A stretch of 53,804 nt of DNA from Verrucomicrobiaceae bacterium (GCA_027483175.1 JAIXVE010000119.1:1-53804); one strand, 5' to 3'; positions 8,861 through 18,816 are shown, counted from the first letter of the stretch. A program made the numbers and translations. The notes: generated by a model not told the origin, from the letters alone.

Positions 8861-9787
8861 ATGAAAGCCTCCAGTCTCATCATCGGTCTCCTCGCTGGTT
8901 CCGCCATCGGCTACGGCGCGTTCGCCATCCTCAGAAACCAGCCCGCCGCGCCCGCCCCAACCCCAAAGGCCGTCGCCACTCCCAAAAACCCGGACGCCGA
9001 CCGCATCGCCAGACTCGAAAAGGAACTCGCTGACCTCAAATCCAAAAAGGACTCCGCCGCCACCACGGCCCCCGAAGAAAAACCAGCCGACGGCCAACCC
9101 CCAGACCTCAAGAAAATCCTCAAGGACGCCACCCCGCTCATCCAATCCCTCTCCACCGCTTTCGAACCCCAACGCAAGGAAATGGTCGCCCGCTTCATCG
9201 ACGACCAAGTCAAGCGCATCACCGAACTCGCCAACCTCTCCCCTGACCAGGCCGCCGCCCTCAAAACCCACCTCGAAGCCCTCGATAAGGAAAATCAGGA
9301 CAAATGGAAGGGCGCCATGGGCAAAAACATGAACATCGAGGAACTCATGGCCATGGGCAATAACGGCGGCGGCAACAACCCCCAGAAAGCCATCGACGAC
9401 TGGGCCGCCGCCAACCTCTCCGGCGATCAGGCCGATACCTACAAAACCAAACGGCTCACCGAAAAAACCGAGCAGATCACCAAGTCCGCCAACTCCCAGG
9501 TCGAAAACCTCGGCCGCGACCTCGGCCTCGACGAATCCCAGAAAGACAAGGTCTTCAATATCCTCGTCCAGACCGACCGCGAATACGACCCCAGCATGGC
9601 CCTCGAAGGGGTCAGCGCCACAGACTCCGTCCCGGAAGGCCAATCCCGCGACGAAGCCATCGCCGCCGTCCTCACCCCGGACCAGAAAGCCAAATACGAC
9701 GCCCGTCAGGCCGAAAACAACAAACGCCGCGACCGCTTCCGCCAGATGCTCGGCGTCGACCCCGGTGCCCTCCGCGGCGGCCAGTAA
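8861..9787 (+). CDS. Membrane-anchored periplasmic coiled-coil protein
   Basis: 308 residues. An uncleaved or cleaved N-terminal hydrophobic segment (residues 4-24) is followed by an Ala/Pro linker and a short coiled coil (IARLEKELADLKSKK, about 47-61). Then come charged helices with two copies of a motif like LSPDQAAALKTHLEAL and LTPDQKAKYDARQAE. The LTPDQ-x-x-KY motif recalls periplasmic stress proteins of the CpxP/Spy (LTxxQ) type, but I would not name it so. It sits directly upstream of rnpB. The start at 8861 is the only one giving the membrane segment. Confidence 0.7.
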   Translation: MKASSLIIGLLAGSAIGYGAFAILRNQPAAPAPTPKAVATPKNPDADRIARLEKELADLKSKKDSAATTAPEEKPADGQPPDLKKILKDATPLIQSLSTAFEPQRKEMVARFIDDQVKRITELANLSPDQAAALKTHLEALDKENQDKWKGAMGKNMNIEELMAMGNNGGGNNPQKAIDDWAAANLSGDQADTYKTKRLTEKTEQITKSANSQVENLGRDLGLDESQKDKVFNILVQTDREYDPSMALEGVSATDSVPEGQSRDEAIAAVLTPDQKAKYDARQAENNKRRDRFRQMLGVDPGALRGGQ

Positions 9788-9850
9788 TCCTGCCCTCACT
9801 CCCAAAAATTACCGCTCGCTTTCTCCCCATCCCCGCCCCACGCTCCCAGC

Positions 9851-10272
<422 letters not shown>

Positions 10273-10448
10273 ACTCTTTCTCCCTCCGGGGCGGCCCCGC
10301 CGCCGCCCCGGCCCCCCAACCCTGCGCCCGCCAACCCTCTCCCCTCCAGCCCGGCGACGCCGACCTCCCGGTCGGCCCCCTCCCCACATGCCCCCTCGGA
10401 ACCAGCGTGCCCGCCCGTCCGAACAAGCCACCTCCCAACACGCTCCCT

Positions 10449-10476
10449 TTTACTATTTACTATTCACCATTTACTA
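10449..10476. repeat. Heptamer tandem repeat array
   Basis: Four 7-base units, TTTACTA three times and TTCACCA once, with a leader CTCCCAACACGC upstream. It fills the gap between rnpB and the 3' end of the convergent PQQ-propeller gene. The rest of 10273-10448 is C-rich with no gene seen. Confidence 0.85.
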
Positions 10477-10485
10477 TTTCCCCCC

Positions 10486-11823
10486 TCATTTGATCGCAAT
10501 CACCCGATGCCGAGTGCGGAAATACAACGCACCATCCGCAATCGCAGGCGACGCCATCGCCGGTTCCCCGAGATCATTCTCAGCAACACGCTCGAACTTC
10601 TCCCCCGCGCGCACCACCACAACCCGACCGTTCTCAGCCGTCCAGTAAATGAGCCCGCCAGCCGCGACCGGCGAGGCCGTGAAGCCAGTCGAGCCATTCC
10701 CCAGACGCTCCAGCCACAATTCCTTTCCAGTGGCCGCGTCCTGACACGAAGCAATGCCGCCGTCGCTGCACAGATAGAGCCGACCACTGTGAATGAGTGG
10801 CGTTTGCATGTAGTTGCCCCGGCGCGGCAACGACCAGCGCAGGAACTTGTTCTTTTCGCCGGCATCCGCCGCCCCAAGATCCCCCGCCGCATCCGTGCCG
10901 ATCGCAAAAACCGGAGCAAGGCGGCCATGGGCATTCGTCAGGGTGATCAGTTCCCCCGCCACCACCGGAGCCGGCACAGGAATGTCTCCCCCGCCCTGCA
11001 TGTGCCAGACCTCGCGGCCCGACGCCAGATCATAGGCAGCCAGTCGCTCGTAACCGTTAGCCACAATGCGCACCGTGCCATCATGCGTGTAGGAAGAAGG
11101 CGTCGCCCACGACGGCTTGTTCCCCCGCTGCGTGCGCCAGAGCTCTTTTCCATCCTTGAGGTCGAACGCCGCGATCCACGACTGCTTCTCCACATCGCAC
11201 TGCACAATGACACGCCCATCCCGGATGATCGGCGACGAGGCATAGCCCCATGTATCGTCCGGTGCCTTGTAATAGCCGCCGCGCAGCGGACCAATCTCCA
11301 CACGCCAGCGCACCGCACCGGTTTGCGCATCAAGGCAGGCCAGCGTCTCGTTGAAAATGCCCACCAGACTGCTGCCGTCCGTGGCCGGCGTGCAATTGGC
11401 GTGGGATGACTTGGGATGCCGACGTGACGCCGGCACCGCACTCACCACGATTTTCTCCCAGACCACCGCACCGGTCAGGCGATCAAGACAAAACACCGTC
11501 CAATCGTGCTTCAGATTGTCTTCCGAAGTCACAGACTTGATATCACCATAAAGCCCGATCTTCAGTTCGGAGTCCTCCTTTCCGGAAACCGCCGTCGTGG
11601 TGAATAGGTGAGCCCCCCAGATCACCGGAGACGCCAGCGCCAACCCCGGAATCTCCCGCTTCCACAGCACCTGCGCGCCGCTAGCCACATCCCACTTCTC
11701 CGGCGTTTGGCCATCGCCAACCCCGGAAGCATTGGGACCACGGAACTGCGGCCACCACCCCGGATCGGCAGCATCAGCCCCGCAAACACAGACAAACAAG
11801 GCAGCAAACAGGCGCGCATTCAT
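10486..11823 (-). CDS. Secreted PQQ-like beta-propeller protein
   Basis: 445 residues from the ATG at 11823, which gives a signal peptide (LFAALFVCVCGADA). The mature protein opens with WWPQFRGPNASGVGDG, the hallmark of PQQ-binding-like beta-propeller proteins common in Verrucomicrobiota and Planctomycetota. Repeated blade motifs follow: LDRLTGAVVWEK, LDAQTGAVRWRV, FDLKDGKELWRT, YDLASGREVWHM and QDAATGKELWLE. The A/T-G-K/A-x-x-W docking motif per blade indicates six to eight blades. The family includes BamB-like scaffolds and PQQ-free propellers; no catalytic residues can be claimed, so the role is probably periplasmic binding or assembly. It is divergent from the next gene. Confidence 0.85.
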   Translation of the reverse strand: MNARLFAALFVCVCGADAADPGWWPQFRGPNASGVGDGQTPEKWDVASGAQVLWKREIPGLALASPVIWGAHLFTTTAVSGKEDSELKIGLYGDIKSVTSEDNLKHDWTVFCLDRLTGAVVWEKIVVSAVPASRRHPKSSHANCTPATDGSSLVGIFNETLACLDAQTGAVRWRVEIGPLRGGYYKAPDDTWGYASSPIIRDGRVIVQCDVEKQSWIAAFDLKDGKELWRTQRGNKPSWATPSSYTHDGTVRIVANGYERLAAYDLASGREVWHMQGGGDIPVPAPVVAGELITLTNAHGRLAPVFAIGTDAAGDLGAADAGEKNKFLRWSLPRRGNYMQTPLIHSGRLYLCSDGGIASCQDAATGKELWLERLGNGSTGFTASPVAAGGLIYWTAENGRVVVVRAGEKFERVAENDLGEPAMASPAIADGALYFRTRHRVIAIK

Positions 11824-11954
11824 GTCCGAAATCCTCGCAGGGCGCACGCATCCCGTCAACAATGACCCCATCGCCCAGACGCGAGACAGCTTGCCTCCCC
11901 GTCGCAGCACTGCTAACGTCGAACACCCGCATGGAATTGAATGTCCCCGCCACC

Positions 11955-12911
11955 ATGAAATCGTCCCCCCGTCTCCCCCTGCTTCTGTTGCTCGCCACCG
12001 CAGTGCCTGGATTGCAGCACCCGCTGGCCGCGCAGGCCCCGCAACCAAAAGATGGTGACTCGATTGGAGTGGAACGCCCCAAGGGCCTGCACCCGGGTGT
12101 CCACCACAAGGTTCAGAGCGTCCCGGTGACTGAAAAAGCCAGCGCCAGCGAAGTGCGCCAGCGGCTCGCCAGCATCTCCAAAGACCTGAGGACCGAGGGC
12201 AAACTACCCATGGCAGAACGCATCGACGATGCAGTCCGCACGCTGGCCCGGCTCGACGACACCACCGAGCGCGACGCGGAACTCCTGCTCCTCCAGACGC
12301 GCATGGCTGCCATGGAAACTCAGGTGGCGCGCCTCGCGGCTGACATGCGGCTGATCGCCAGCTTCACCAATACCGCCGCTGTACCTGAGGGCCTCGACGT
12401 CCTGCGTTCCGTGCAGGCCCGGCAGCCGGCGCTTTTCGGAAATGCGGGCCGCATCGAACTGCTCAGAACATTCGATGCCGCGCGGCCGCCCATGCAGCAA
12501 CATAGCGGCAAGGCGATTGCCACCGCGGGTGCCTACTCAGGCACAGCGCTCGTCGATCAGGACCCCGCCTTCATGTGCGTCTTCGGTCCCTACACACCAC
12601 TGGAACAAGGCCGCTACGTCATCACATGGCGGGTGAAATTCCACGGACCAGTGGCAGAAAAGGATGTCTGCTTTCTCGACGTCGCCCACAATGCCGTAAC
12701 CGTCAGCGGGCGGAACCCAGACGGCCCCGAGTGCCATCCTGGCGAATGGGTGGAAATGTCCGTGCCTCTGGCGAATCCCGCAACGCGCGAATACGAATTC
12801 CGCTTCTGGCCGCACCGGCATCCCCTGACGCTGGACCGGATCTACGTCTTCAAACTGCACGACAAACCCGCAAAATCGGCCGACACGCCGAATCCGCCAC
12901 AAACCCACTGA
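11955..12911 (+). CDS. Secreted protein of unknown function
   Basis: 318 residues from ATG 11955, chosen because it gives a clean signal peptide (LPLLLLLATAVPGLQHPLAAQA). ATGs at 11931 and 11862 are in frame but add non-signal sequence. Residues about 40-150 are helical and charged, with a coiled-coil-like stretch (LLLQTRMAAMETQVARLAAD). The C-terminal about 140 residues look beta-rich (YTPLEQGRYVITWRVKFHG), reminiscent of carbohydrate-binding jelly-roll modules, though no conserved site is recognisable. The shared divergent region with the PQQ-propeller gene could hold promoters for both. About 230 bases after it (12912-13143) show nothing. Confidence 0.6.
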   Translation: MKSSPRLPLLLLLATAVPGLQHPLAAQAPQPKDGDSIGVERPKGLHPGVHHKVQSVPVTEKASASEVRQRLASISKDLRTEGKLPMAERIDDAVRTLARLDDTTERDAELLLLQTRMAAMETQVARLAADMRLIASFTNTAAVPEGLDVLRSVQARQPALFGNAGRIELLRTFDAARPPMQQHSGKAIATAGAYSGTALVDQDPAFMCVFGPYTPLEQGRYVITWRVKFHGPVAEKDVCFLDVAHNAVTVSGRNPDGPECHPGEWVEMSVPLANPATREYEFRFWPHRHPLTLDRIYVFKLHDKPAKSADTPNPPQTH

Positions 12912-13143
12912 AACAGTAGCCCTGCCCCGGGCCGAACCGCCGATCCTCCAGCACGGCGACATCGCCGAGGTTCCGGAACGCCAGACCCACCCGCCTGACA
13001 GCTAGTCCCGTCTAGTAACGTGAATCGGCTCGCAACGCCGTGAGTCCCAAATCGTCATCAGTCGCGCCACCCCAACACCCGGATCCGCGCATTGGTTCTC
13101 AGGCTTGCGCACCTTCCCCTGAGACCGCACGGTGCCGCCGCCC

Positions 13144-16125
13144 ATGATGAAGAAACTTCGCTTTCCTGCCGGCCCGGCAGTCGCTGCCTTGTGTGCCGCA
13201 GGTCTCGTGATCCCGCTCTTCTCCTTTGATGGCCCGCTCCCTCCAGGCAACCGGCCGCTTCCCGCTTCCGTCCACGCCCTCATCGGTGGCCGCGTCGTGC
13301 TCAGCCCGGGAAAGGAGTTGGACCAAGCCACCATCATCCTCAGTGACGGACGCATCGCCGCCGTCGCAAAGGACGCCGCAGTCCCCGCCGATGCCCGGGT
13401 CCACGACATGAGCGGCACCACCATCTACGCCGGTTTCATCGATGCCCATGTTTCCCTCGGAAAAAAGGGACCCGAGCGCGCAGACCCAATCGAAGAAGAT
13501 CCGCCGGTCGACTCGCGCCGCTTGACTTCCGGAGCCGGCATGGGCTTCCCCGGAGCACCGTCCAGGGCCAATGCTTCCGACGCAAACTCGCTCGTCACCC
13601 CTCAACTCCGCATCGCCCGCACCTACAACCCGGACCCGGACCAACTGAAAGCCTTGCGGGCAGAAGGATTCGCCGCCGCCAATGTCGTTCCAGACCGAGG
13701 CCTGATCCGCGGCATCAGCACCTTCGTCTCCCTCGGCTCCACCGATCCCGATGAAGCCATCATCCGCCCGGACACCTTCCAGCACATTGCCCTCAACGTC
13801 CCCGCCGAAGCACCCGACGCCGATCGCCGCGACCGACCAGACGCCTATCCCGGCTCGCTCATGGGTGTCATCGCGGTCGTCCGCCAGACGTTCTTCGACG
13901 CCCAGTTCCAGGCCGTCGACGCCGCCCACTTCGCCGCCAATCCCACCACCCGTCCGCGTCGCTCCGTAAGCGAAGCCCTGACTGCCCTGCAGCCAGCCGC
14001 CCGGAAATCCATGCCAGTCCTCTTCGAGCCCGGCAGCATGCTCATGGTCGACCGCGCCATGCAACTCTCCCGCGAACTGGCCCTCCAACCAATCATGCTC
14101 GCAACCGGTCAGGAATGGCGACGCCCCGACCTGATGCGCGCCGCCGCCGTCCCGTTCATCGTTCCCGTCGACTTCCCGGAGGTGCCCACCCTCCCTGACG
14201 AAGATGACTGGGTCGCCGTCCCTACCGAACAACTGCGCGCATGGGACCAAGCACCCGGCAATCCCGCTCTGCTCCGCCGCGAAGGCCTCGAAATCGCCCT
14301 CACCACTCATGGCCTCGGAAAGCCTCAACAGTTCCGCGCCAATGCCCGCCTCGCCATCGCACGGGGCCTGACCGAAACCGATGCCATCGCCGCCCTCACA
14401 ACCGTGCCCGCCCGGCTCTGCGGCGTGGCTGATCAACTGGGCGAAATCACCACCGGCCGACTCGCCAACCTCACCGTCGTCGAAAACGGCCGCTACTTCG
14501 ATCCAAAAGCCCGCGTCCGCGAGGTCTGGATCGAAGGCAGAATCTTCCAGGCACCTCTCAAGGAAGACAAAAAGAAAGACCCGGACGGCAACCCCAAAGC
14601 AGCCGCCGACAGACCTGACGCACCGGACAAACCCGGAAATCCTGACAAAAGCGATAAGCCCGCCAACCCGGAGAAACCTGACAAGAAAAAGGAACTGGAG
14701 GAACTGCGGGCCCGACTCACCGACGCCCCCGCACAGCAGGACCGCGGGCCACTCCTGTCTCCCCCCGCCGTCTTCATCAAATCCGCCACCATCTGGACAT
14801 CCGGTCCCCAAGGCCGCCTCGAAAATGCCAGCCTCCTCATCGTCGATGGCAAAATCAAGGCCCTCGGAACCATCGCTCCTAACGAGGTCCCGGCAGGAAC
14901 CCACGTGATCGACCGTCCCGGCATCCACGTCACCCCCGGAATGATCGATTGCCACAGCCATAGCATGATCATCGGCGGCGTGAATGAAGGAACGCTGCCC
15001 TCGACCGCCATGGTCCGGGTCGGCGATGTCGTGAATTCCGAGTCGGAAACCATCCATCAGCAACTCGCCGGCGGCTTGACGGTCGCAAACCTGCTCCACG
15101 GCTCGGCGAATCCCATCGGTGGACAGAACTGCGTCATCAAACTGCGCGAGGGTGCCGGACCGGAAGGGCTCAAACTTGCCGGTGCCCCCGGCGGCATCAA
15201 ATTCGCCCTCGGCGAAAACGTCAAGCAATCCAACTGGGGCGACGGTTTCCGCAATCGCTTCCCGCAGTCCCGCATGGGCGTCCCCGCCTTCCACACCAAC
15301 CGCTTCACCGCCGCCCGGCAGTACGCCGAGGCCCTCGCAAAACAGCAGCGCGACGGCGGCCCGCCAGTCCGGCGCGATCTCGAACTCGAAACCATTGCCG
15401 AAATCATCCGGGGCGAACGCTTGATCCACTGCCACAGTTACCGTCAGGATGAAGTGATCGCATTCCTCCGCGTCATGGAAAGCTTCGGCGTCCGGGTCGG
15501 CACCCTCCAGCACATTCTCGAAGGCTATAAGGTGGCGGATGAGATCGCCAAGCATGGTGCCGGCGCCTCTGCCTTTTCCGACTGGTGGGCCTACAAGCTC
15601 GAGGTCTATGACGCCATCCCCCACGCCGGCAGCATCATGCGGGAACGCGGGGTCCTCGTCTCCTTCAACTCCGATTCATCAGACCATGCGCGCCGCATGA
15701 ACCTGGAAGCCGCCAAAGCCGTGAAGTATGGCGGCACCCCGGAGGAGGAAGCCCTGAAATTTGTCACCGCAAATCCCGCCAGACAGCTCGGCATCGACAA
15801 ATGGGTCGGTTCCCTCGAGCCCGGCAAGGATGGCGACTTCGTCATCTGGAGCGGTCACCCCCTCGACACGGCAAGCATTTGTCAGGAAACATGGATCGAC
15901 GGGAAACAGTATTTTGAAACCGAGGCCGCCCACCGCCGCGCAGCCGCCCGCCTCACCCTGCGCGACGCTCTCGTGGCCAAGGCAAAAACCCTAGCCGGTG
16001 ACGGACCCGAGGACGCCGCCACCGACAAGGCCCGCGATAAGTTCTTCCGGCGCTCCCTCGAGGACCGCCTCAGTATCCTCTGCGTCGATTGCTGCCTCGA
16101 TCACGAAATGCCATGGAAAAACTAG
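13144..16125 (+). CDS. Tandem amidohydrolase-superfamily protein, exported
   Basis: About 993 residues, starting at the paired ATG 13144/13147, with a signal or anchor segment (AGPAVAALCAAGLVI). The first amidohydrolase-like domain (about 40-465) has lost the metal-binding HxH: the strand reads FIDAHVSLG. A linker of D, K, P and N repeats (PDKPGNPDKSDKPANPEK) follows. The second domain (about 540-930) is intact: HSH at 604-606, H762/H764, H790 and D844 (SFNSDSSDH), followed by NPARQLGIDKWVGSLEPGKDGDF. This suggests a hydrolase acting on cyclic amide or imidazolone-type substrates, with an inactive first half acting as scaffold. Substrate unknown. It overlaps the next gene by 13 bases. Confidence 0.85.
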   Translation: MMKKLRFPAGPAVAALCAAGLVIPLFSFDGPLPPGNRPLPASVHALIGGRVVLSPGKELDQATIILSDGRIAAVAKDAAVPADARVHDMSGTTIYAGFIDAHVSLGKKGPERADPIEEDPPVDSRRLTSGAGMGFPGAPSRANASDANSLVTPQLRIARTYNPDPDQLKALRAEGFAAANVVPDRGLIRGISTFVSLGSTDPDEAIIRPDTFQHIALNVPAEAPDADRRDRPDAYPGSLMGVIAVVRQTFFDAQFQAVDAAHFAANPTTRPRRSVSEALTALQPAARKSMPVLFEPGSMLMVDRAMQLSRELALQPIMLATGQEWRRPDLMRAAAVPFIVPVDFPEVPTLPDEDDWVAVPTEQLRAWDQAPGNPALLRREGLEIALTTHGLGKPQQFRANARLAIARGLTETDAIAALTTVPARLCGVADQLGEITTGRLANLTVVENGRYFDPKARVREVWIEGRIFQAPLKEDKKKDPDGNPKAAADRPDAPDKPGNPDKSDKPANPEKPDKKKELEELRARLTDAPAQQDRGPLLSPPAVFIKSATIWTSGPQGRLENASLLIVDGKIKALGTIAPNEVPAGTHVIDRPGIHVTPGMIDCHSHSMIIGGVNEGTLPSTAMVRVGDVVNSESETIHQQLAGGLTVANLLHGSANPIGGQNCVIKLREGAGPEGLKLAGAPGGIKFALGENVKQSNWGDGFRNRFPQSRMGVPAFHTNRFTAARQYAEALAKQQRDGGPPVRRDLELETIAEIIRGERLIHCHSYRQDEVIAFLRVMESFGVRVGTLQHILEGYKVADEIAKHGAGASAFSDWWAYKLEVYDAIPHAGSIMRERGVLVSFNSDSSDHARRMNLEAAKAVKYGGTPEEEALKFVTANPARQLGIDKWVGSLEPGKDGDFVIWSGHPLDTASICQETWIDGKQYFETEAAHRRAAARLTLRDALVAKAKTLAGDGPEDAATDKARDKFFRRSLEDRLSILCVDCCLDHEMPWKN

Positions 16126-17393
16126 CCGCTCTCTTTCTCGCCCTGCTGCTCCCCGCCGCAGAGGCCCCCGCCGGCACCCTCCTCCTGCGCGGAGCCACCG
16201 TCCACACCGTCACCCACGGCACCCTGACTCCCGGCGATGTCCTCGTGCGCAACGGTCGCATCGCCGCCGTCGCCCCGAAGATCGACGAACCCGCAGACGC
16301 TTCCATCGACCTCGCAGGCCTCCATCTGTTCCCCGGTCTCATCAGCGCCTCCACCGACCTAGGGCTCGTCGAGATCTCCTCCGTTAGGGGCTCCGTCGAC
16401 AGCAGGGAAACCGGTCAGTTCACCCCGGAAATCGAATCATGGACCGCCGTGAACCCCGACTCCGAATTGATTCCAGTCTCCCGGGCCAACGGCATCACGC
16501 ACTTCGTTCCTGTCCCAAGGGGCGAACTCATCGCCGGAGCCTCCGGCCTGATGGCCGCCCGCGGATGGACGGTCGAGGACATGACGGTCCGCCCCCGCAC
16601 CGCCATGCACCTGTTCTGGCCGGATCACTCGCTCACCGTCCCCGGACCAAAAGCACCCAAAAAAACCAAACCCCTCGACGAACAGGCCCGCGAACGAGCC
16701 GAACGGGTCCGCACCATCGATCAGTTCTTCGCCGATGCCGAAGCATGGGACAAACGTCCCCCAGGCAGCCCCGTCGTCCCCGCATGGCAGGCCATGCTCC
16801 CCGTCGTCCGCGGCGAATTGCCCCTCGTCGTCCACGCTCAAGGGCTCCGCGAAATCCGCGCCGCCTTGAAGTGGTCCGCCACCCGGCCCCGCCTGCGCCT
16901 CATCATCGAAGGCGGCCGCGATGCATGGATGCTCGCCACTGAATTGGCAGAGCGAAAAATCCCGGTCATCTACAGCGAGGTCTTCTCTCTGCCTAGCCAA
17001 AGCTCCGATGCCTACGACGTCCAATTCCGGGCCCCCTCCATCCTCCAGAAAGCCGGCGTCACCGTCGCCATCACCGAATCCTCCGGCGAAAGCGCCTCCA
17101 GCCAGCGCAATCTCCCCTACAGCGCTGCCCAGGCCGCCGCGTTTGGCTTGTCCCGCGACGCCGCCCTCGCCGCCATCACCCTCATCCCAGCCCAACTGCA
17201 CGGCGCCGGCGACTCCCTCGGATCCATCGATGTCGGCAAGGAAGCCTCCTTCTTCGCCGCCACCGGCGACATCCTCGACATCCGCTCAGAAGTGAAACGC
17301 CTCTGGATCTCCGGAGCCGAACAATCCCTAGCCAGTCGCCATTCCCGCCTCGCCGAACGCTACCGCACCCGCCCCGCACCAGTCCAAAAATAG
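16113..17393 (+). CDS. Amidohydrolase-like protein lacking the metal site
   Basis: 426 residues starting at ATG 16113, inside the last codons of the tandem amidohydrolase gene, so translation is probably coupled. The signal peptide is LAALFLALLLPAAEAPAG. The fold signature is clear (LLLRGATVHTV, GDVLVRNGRIAAVAP, LFPGLISASTDLGL, and AAITLIPAQL ... GSIDVGKEASF), but the HxH motif is replaced by SAST and the terminal Asp region reads AITESSGES. It resembles the inactive first domain of its neighbour more than the active second one. I infer a non-catalytic partner or a very diverged enzyme. Confidence 0.8.
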   Translation: MEKLAALFLALLLPAAEAPAGTLLLRGATVHTVTHGTLTPGDVLVRNGRIAAVAPKIDEPADASIDLAGLHLFPGLISASTDLGLVEISSVRGSVDSRETGQFTPEIESWTAVNPDSELIPVSRANGITHFVPVPRGELIAGASGLMAARGWTVEDMTVRPRTAMHLFWPDHSLTVPGPKAPKKTKPLDEQARERAERVRTIDQFFADAEAWDKRPPGSPVVPAWQAMLPVVRGELPLVVHAQGLREIRAALKWSATRPRLRLIIEGGRDAWMLATELAERKIPVIYSEVFSLPSQSSDAYDVQFRAPSILQKAGVTVAITESSGESASSQRNLPYSAAQAAAFGLSRDAALAAITLIPAQLHGAGDSLGSIDVGKEASFFAATGDILDIRSEVKRLWISGAEQSLASRHSRLAERYRTRPAPVQK

Positions 17394-17427
17394 CGCCACG
17401 GGGCACCCCCTCTCCCCACAAGCCTTT

Positions 17428-17455
17428 CTCACTTCTCACTTCCCACTTCTCACTT
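17428..17455. repeat. Heptamer tandem repeat array
   Basis: Four 7-base units of the type CYCACTT, preceded by TCTCCCCACAAGCC, in the 182-base gap between the amidohydrolase pair and rlmF. Confidence 0.85.
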
Positions 17456-17575
17456 CCCTCCCCACACCCTTCAAACCATCGACCCTCGGCTGATGCCTCC
17501 GGTTTTCCCCCTGGCATGGCAGAATCCAGCGGGTTCCTTCCGACCGACAAGTCTCCCGCCTCTCCCTCGCTTCCG

Positions 17576-18604
17576 ATGCCTCCACACCAGACCTCAGCCC
17601 TGACTCAGTCCGCATTGCATCCGCGGAACCGTCATCAGGGACGGTATGATTTCACTGCCCTTGCAGCGTGCGTACCGGAACTGCGGGCATTTCTGATAGA
17701 GTCGCCCGACCGCACTCCGACCATCGATTTCTCGGATCCCTCGGCGGTCCGCTTGCTGAATCGGGCGCTCCTCAGTCATCACTACGGGGTAATGAATTGG
17801 TGGCTCCCAGAGGGATTTCTCTGCCCTCCGATTCCCGGGCGGGCAGACTATCTGCACGGTCTGGCCGATGTTCTCGCCGGGCAGGATGGGCAGATCCCTC
17901 GAGGTCCCGGGGTGCGGATCCTCGACATCGGCGTAGGCGCGAGCTGCATCTACCCATTACTCGGTCATGCCGAGTTCGGATGGCACTTCGCCGGTTCCGA
18001 CATCGAACCCGCGGCCCTGACCAATGCAGCGGAAGTGCTGCGGGCCAATGGCCTCGAACACGCCATCACGCTGCGGCAACAGTTGGAGCGGGGCAGGATT
18101 TTCGCCGGAGTGGTCAATACCGGCGAGCAATTCACGGCCTCCATGTGCAATCCGCCGTTCCACGCGTCTGCCGCAGAGGCTGCCCGCGCAAGTCAGCGAA
18201 AACGGCGGAACTTGGGACAAGCCGATGCCGCACGGTCCACAGCCGGAGGCCCAGTCCTCAACTTCGGCGGGCAGACCAACGAGCTGTGGTGTACCGGTGG
18301 CGAAGCATCATTCGTCAGGCGCATGATCAGAGAAAGCCGCGAAATCGCCGGGCAGGTCCAGTGGTTCTCCTGTCTGATTTCCCGCTCGGAACACCTGAGT
18401 GACATCGGCAGGCAATTGAAGAAGCTCGGGGCCAAGGCTGTCAGGACAGTCCCCATGGCTCAGGGAAACAAACAATCCCGCTTCGTCGCATGGTCCTTCC
18501 TCGATGCAGGGACAAGAACTGCCGGCCATCACGCCGAAGCGGAACGCGCCCATCAACACCGGCCTTCCCCCCGGCCAGTTTCCCCCGCGGGCCCCTGCTG
18601 GTGA
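17576..18604 (+). CDS. rlmF: 23S rRNA (adenine(1618)-N6)-methyltransferase
   Basis: Methylates A1618 (E. coli numbering) of 23S rRNA using SAM. The 342-residue product has LHPRNRHQGRYDF near the N-terminus, a family hallmark, then SAM-site motif ILDIGVGASCIYPLLG at about 113-128, and the catalytic NPPF at 192-195. FGGQTNELWCTGGEASFV follows. The start at ATG 17576 fits the family; the frame is open to 17516. Synonymous codon use is less C-biased than in its left neighbours. The last 40 residues are low-complexity and may be a species-specific extension. Confidence 0.93.
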   Translation: MPPHQTSALTQSALHPRNRHQGRYDFTALAACVPELRAFLIESPDRTPTIDFSDPSAVRLLNRALLSHHYGVMNWWLPEGFLCPPIPGRADYLHGLADVLAGQDGQIPRGPGVRILDIGVGASCIYPLLGHAEFGWHFAGSDIEPAALTNAAEVLRANGLEHAITLRQQLERGRIFAGVVNTGEQFTASMCNPPFHASAAEAARASQRKRRNLGQADAARSTAGGPVLNFGGQTNELWCTGGEASFVRRMIRESREIAGQVQWFSCLISRSEHLSDIGRQLKKLGAKAVRTVPMAQGNKQSRFVAWSFLDAGTRTAGHHAEAERAHQHRPSPRPVSPAGPCW

Positions 18605-18614
18605 CAAGGCACCC

Positions 18615-18711
18615 GGTGCCAGAAACAAGACTCGAACCTGCACACCTTTTCGGTACCAGACCCTAAGCCTTGTCGAACCCGCAGGTCACGTTCCAATACA
18701 CCAACCTCGTC
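18615..18711 (-). pseudogene. Scrambled tRNA-Leu(UAG)-like sequence
   Basis: The - strand contains a T arm (GCAGG, TTCGAGT, CTTGT), an acceptor 3' half ending TTCTGGCACC, a short variable arm (ACC, GAAAA, GGT) and an anticodon loop CTTAGGG with UAG. A D-arm-like stretch, GGTGTATTGGAACGTGACC, follows GACGAGG at the 5' side. The 5' acceptor does not pair with the 3' strand, and an extra T-arm-like piece (GGGTTCGAC) interrupts the D-to-anticodon junction. It cannot fold as a normal tRNA. I read it as a decayed or recombined tRNA-Leu, plausible as an old attachment site next to the accessory region. Confidence 0.45.
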
Positions 18712-18816
18712 CTCTGCTGTCTGGATCTTGGCAACTGAGCGGCAAATCGGTGCCCTCAAACCCTTCCACTCCGCCAGGCAGCAGCATTTCTCCCTGTCCG
18801 CCTGATCCCCATTCCA

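Noticed and set aside
16113-17393. Active imidazolonepropionase or dihydroorotase
   Set aside because: The fold signatures fit the superfamily, but the HxH metal ligands and terminal Asp are missing.
18615-18711. Functional tRNA-Leu(UAG)
   Set aside because: The acceptor strands do not pair and an extra T-arm-like segment interrupts the fold, so it is listed as a relic.
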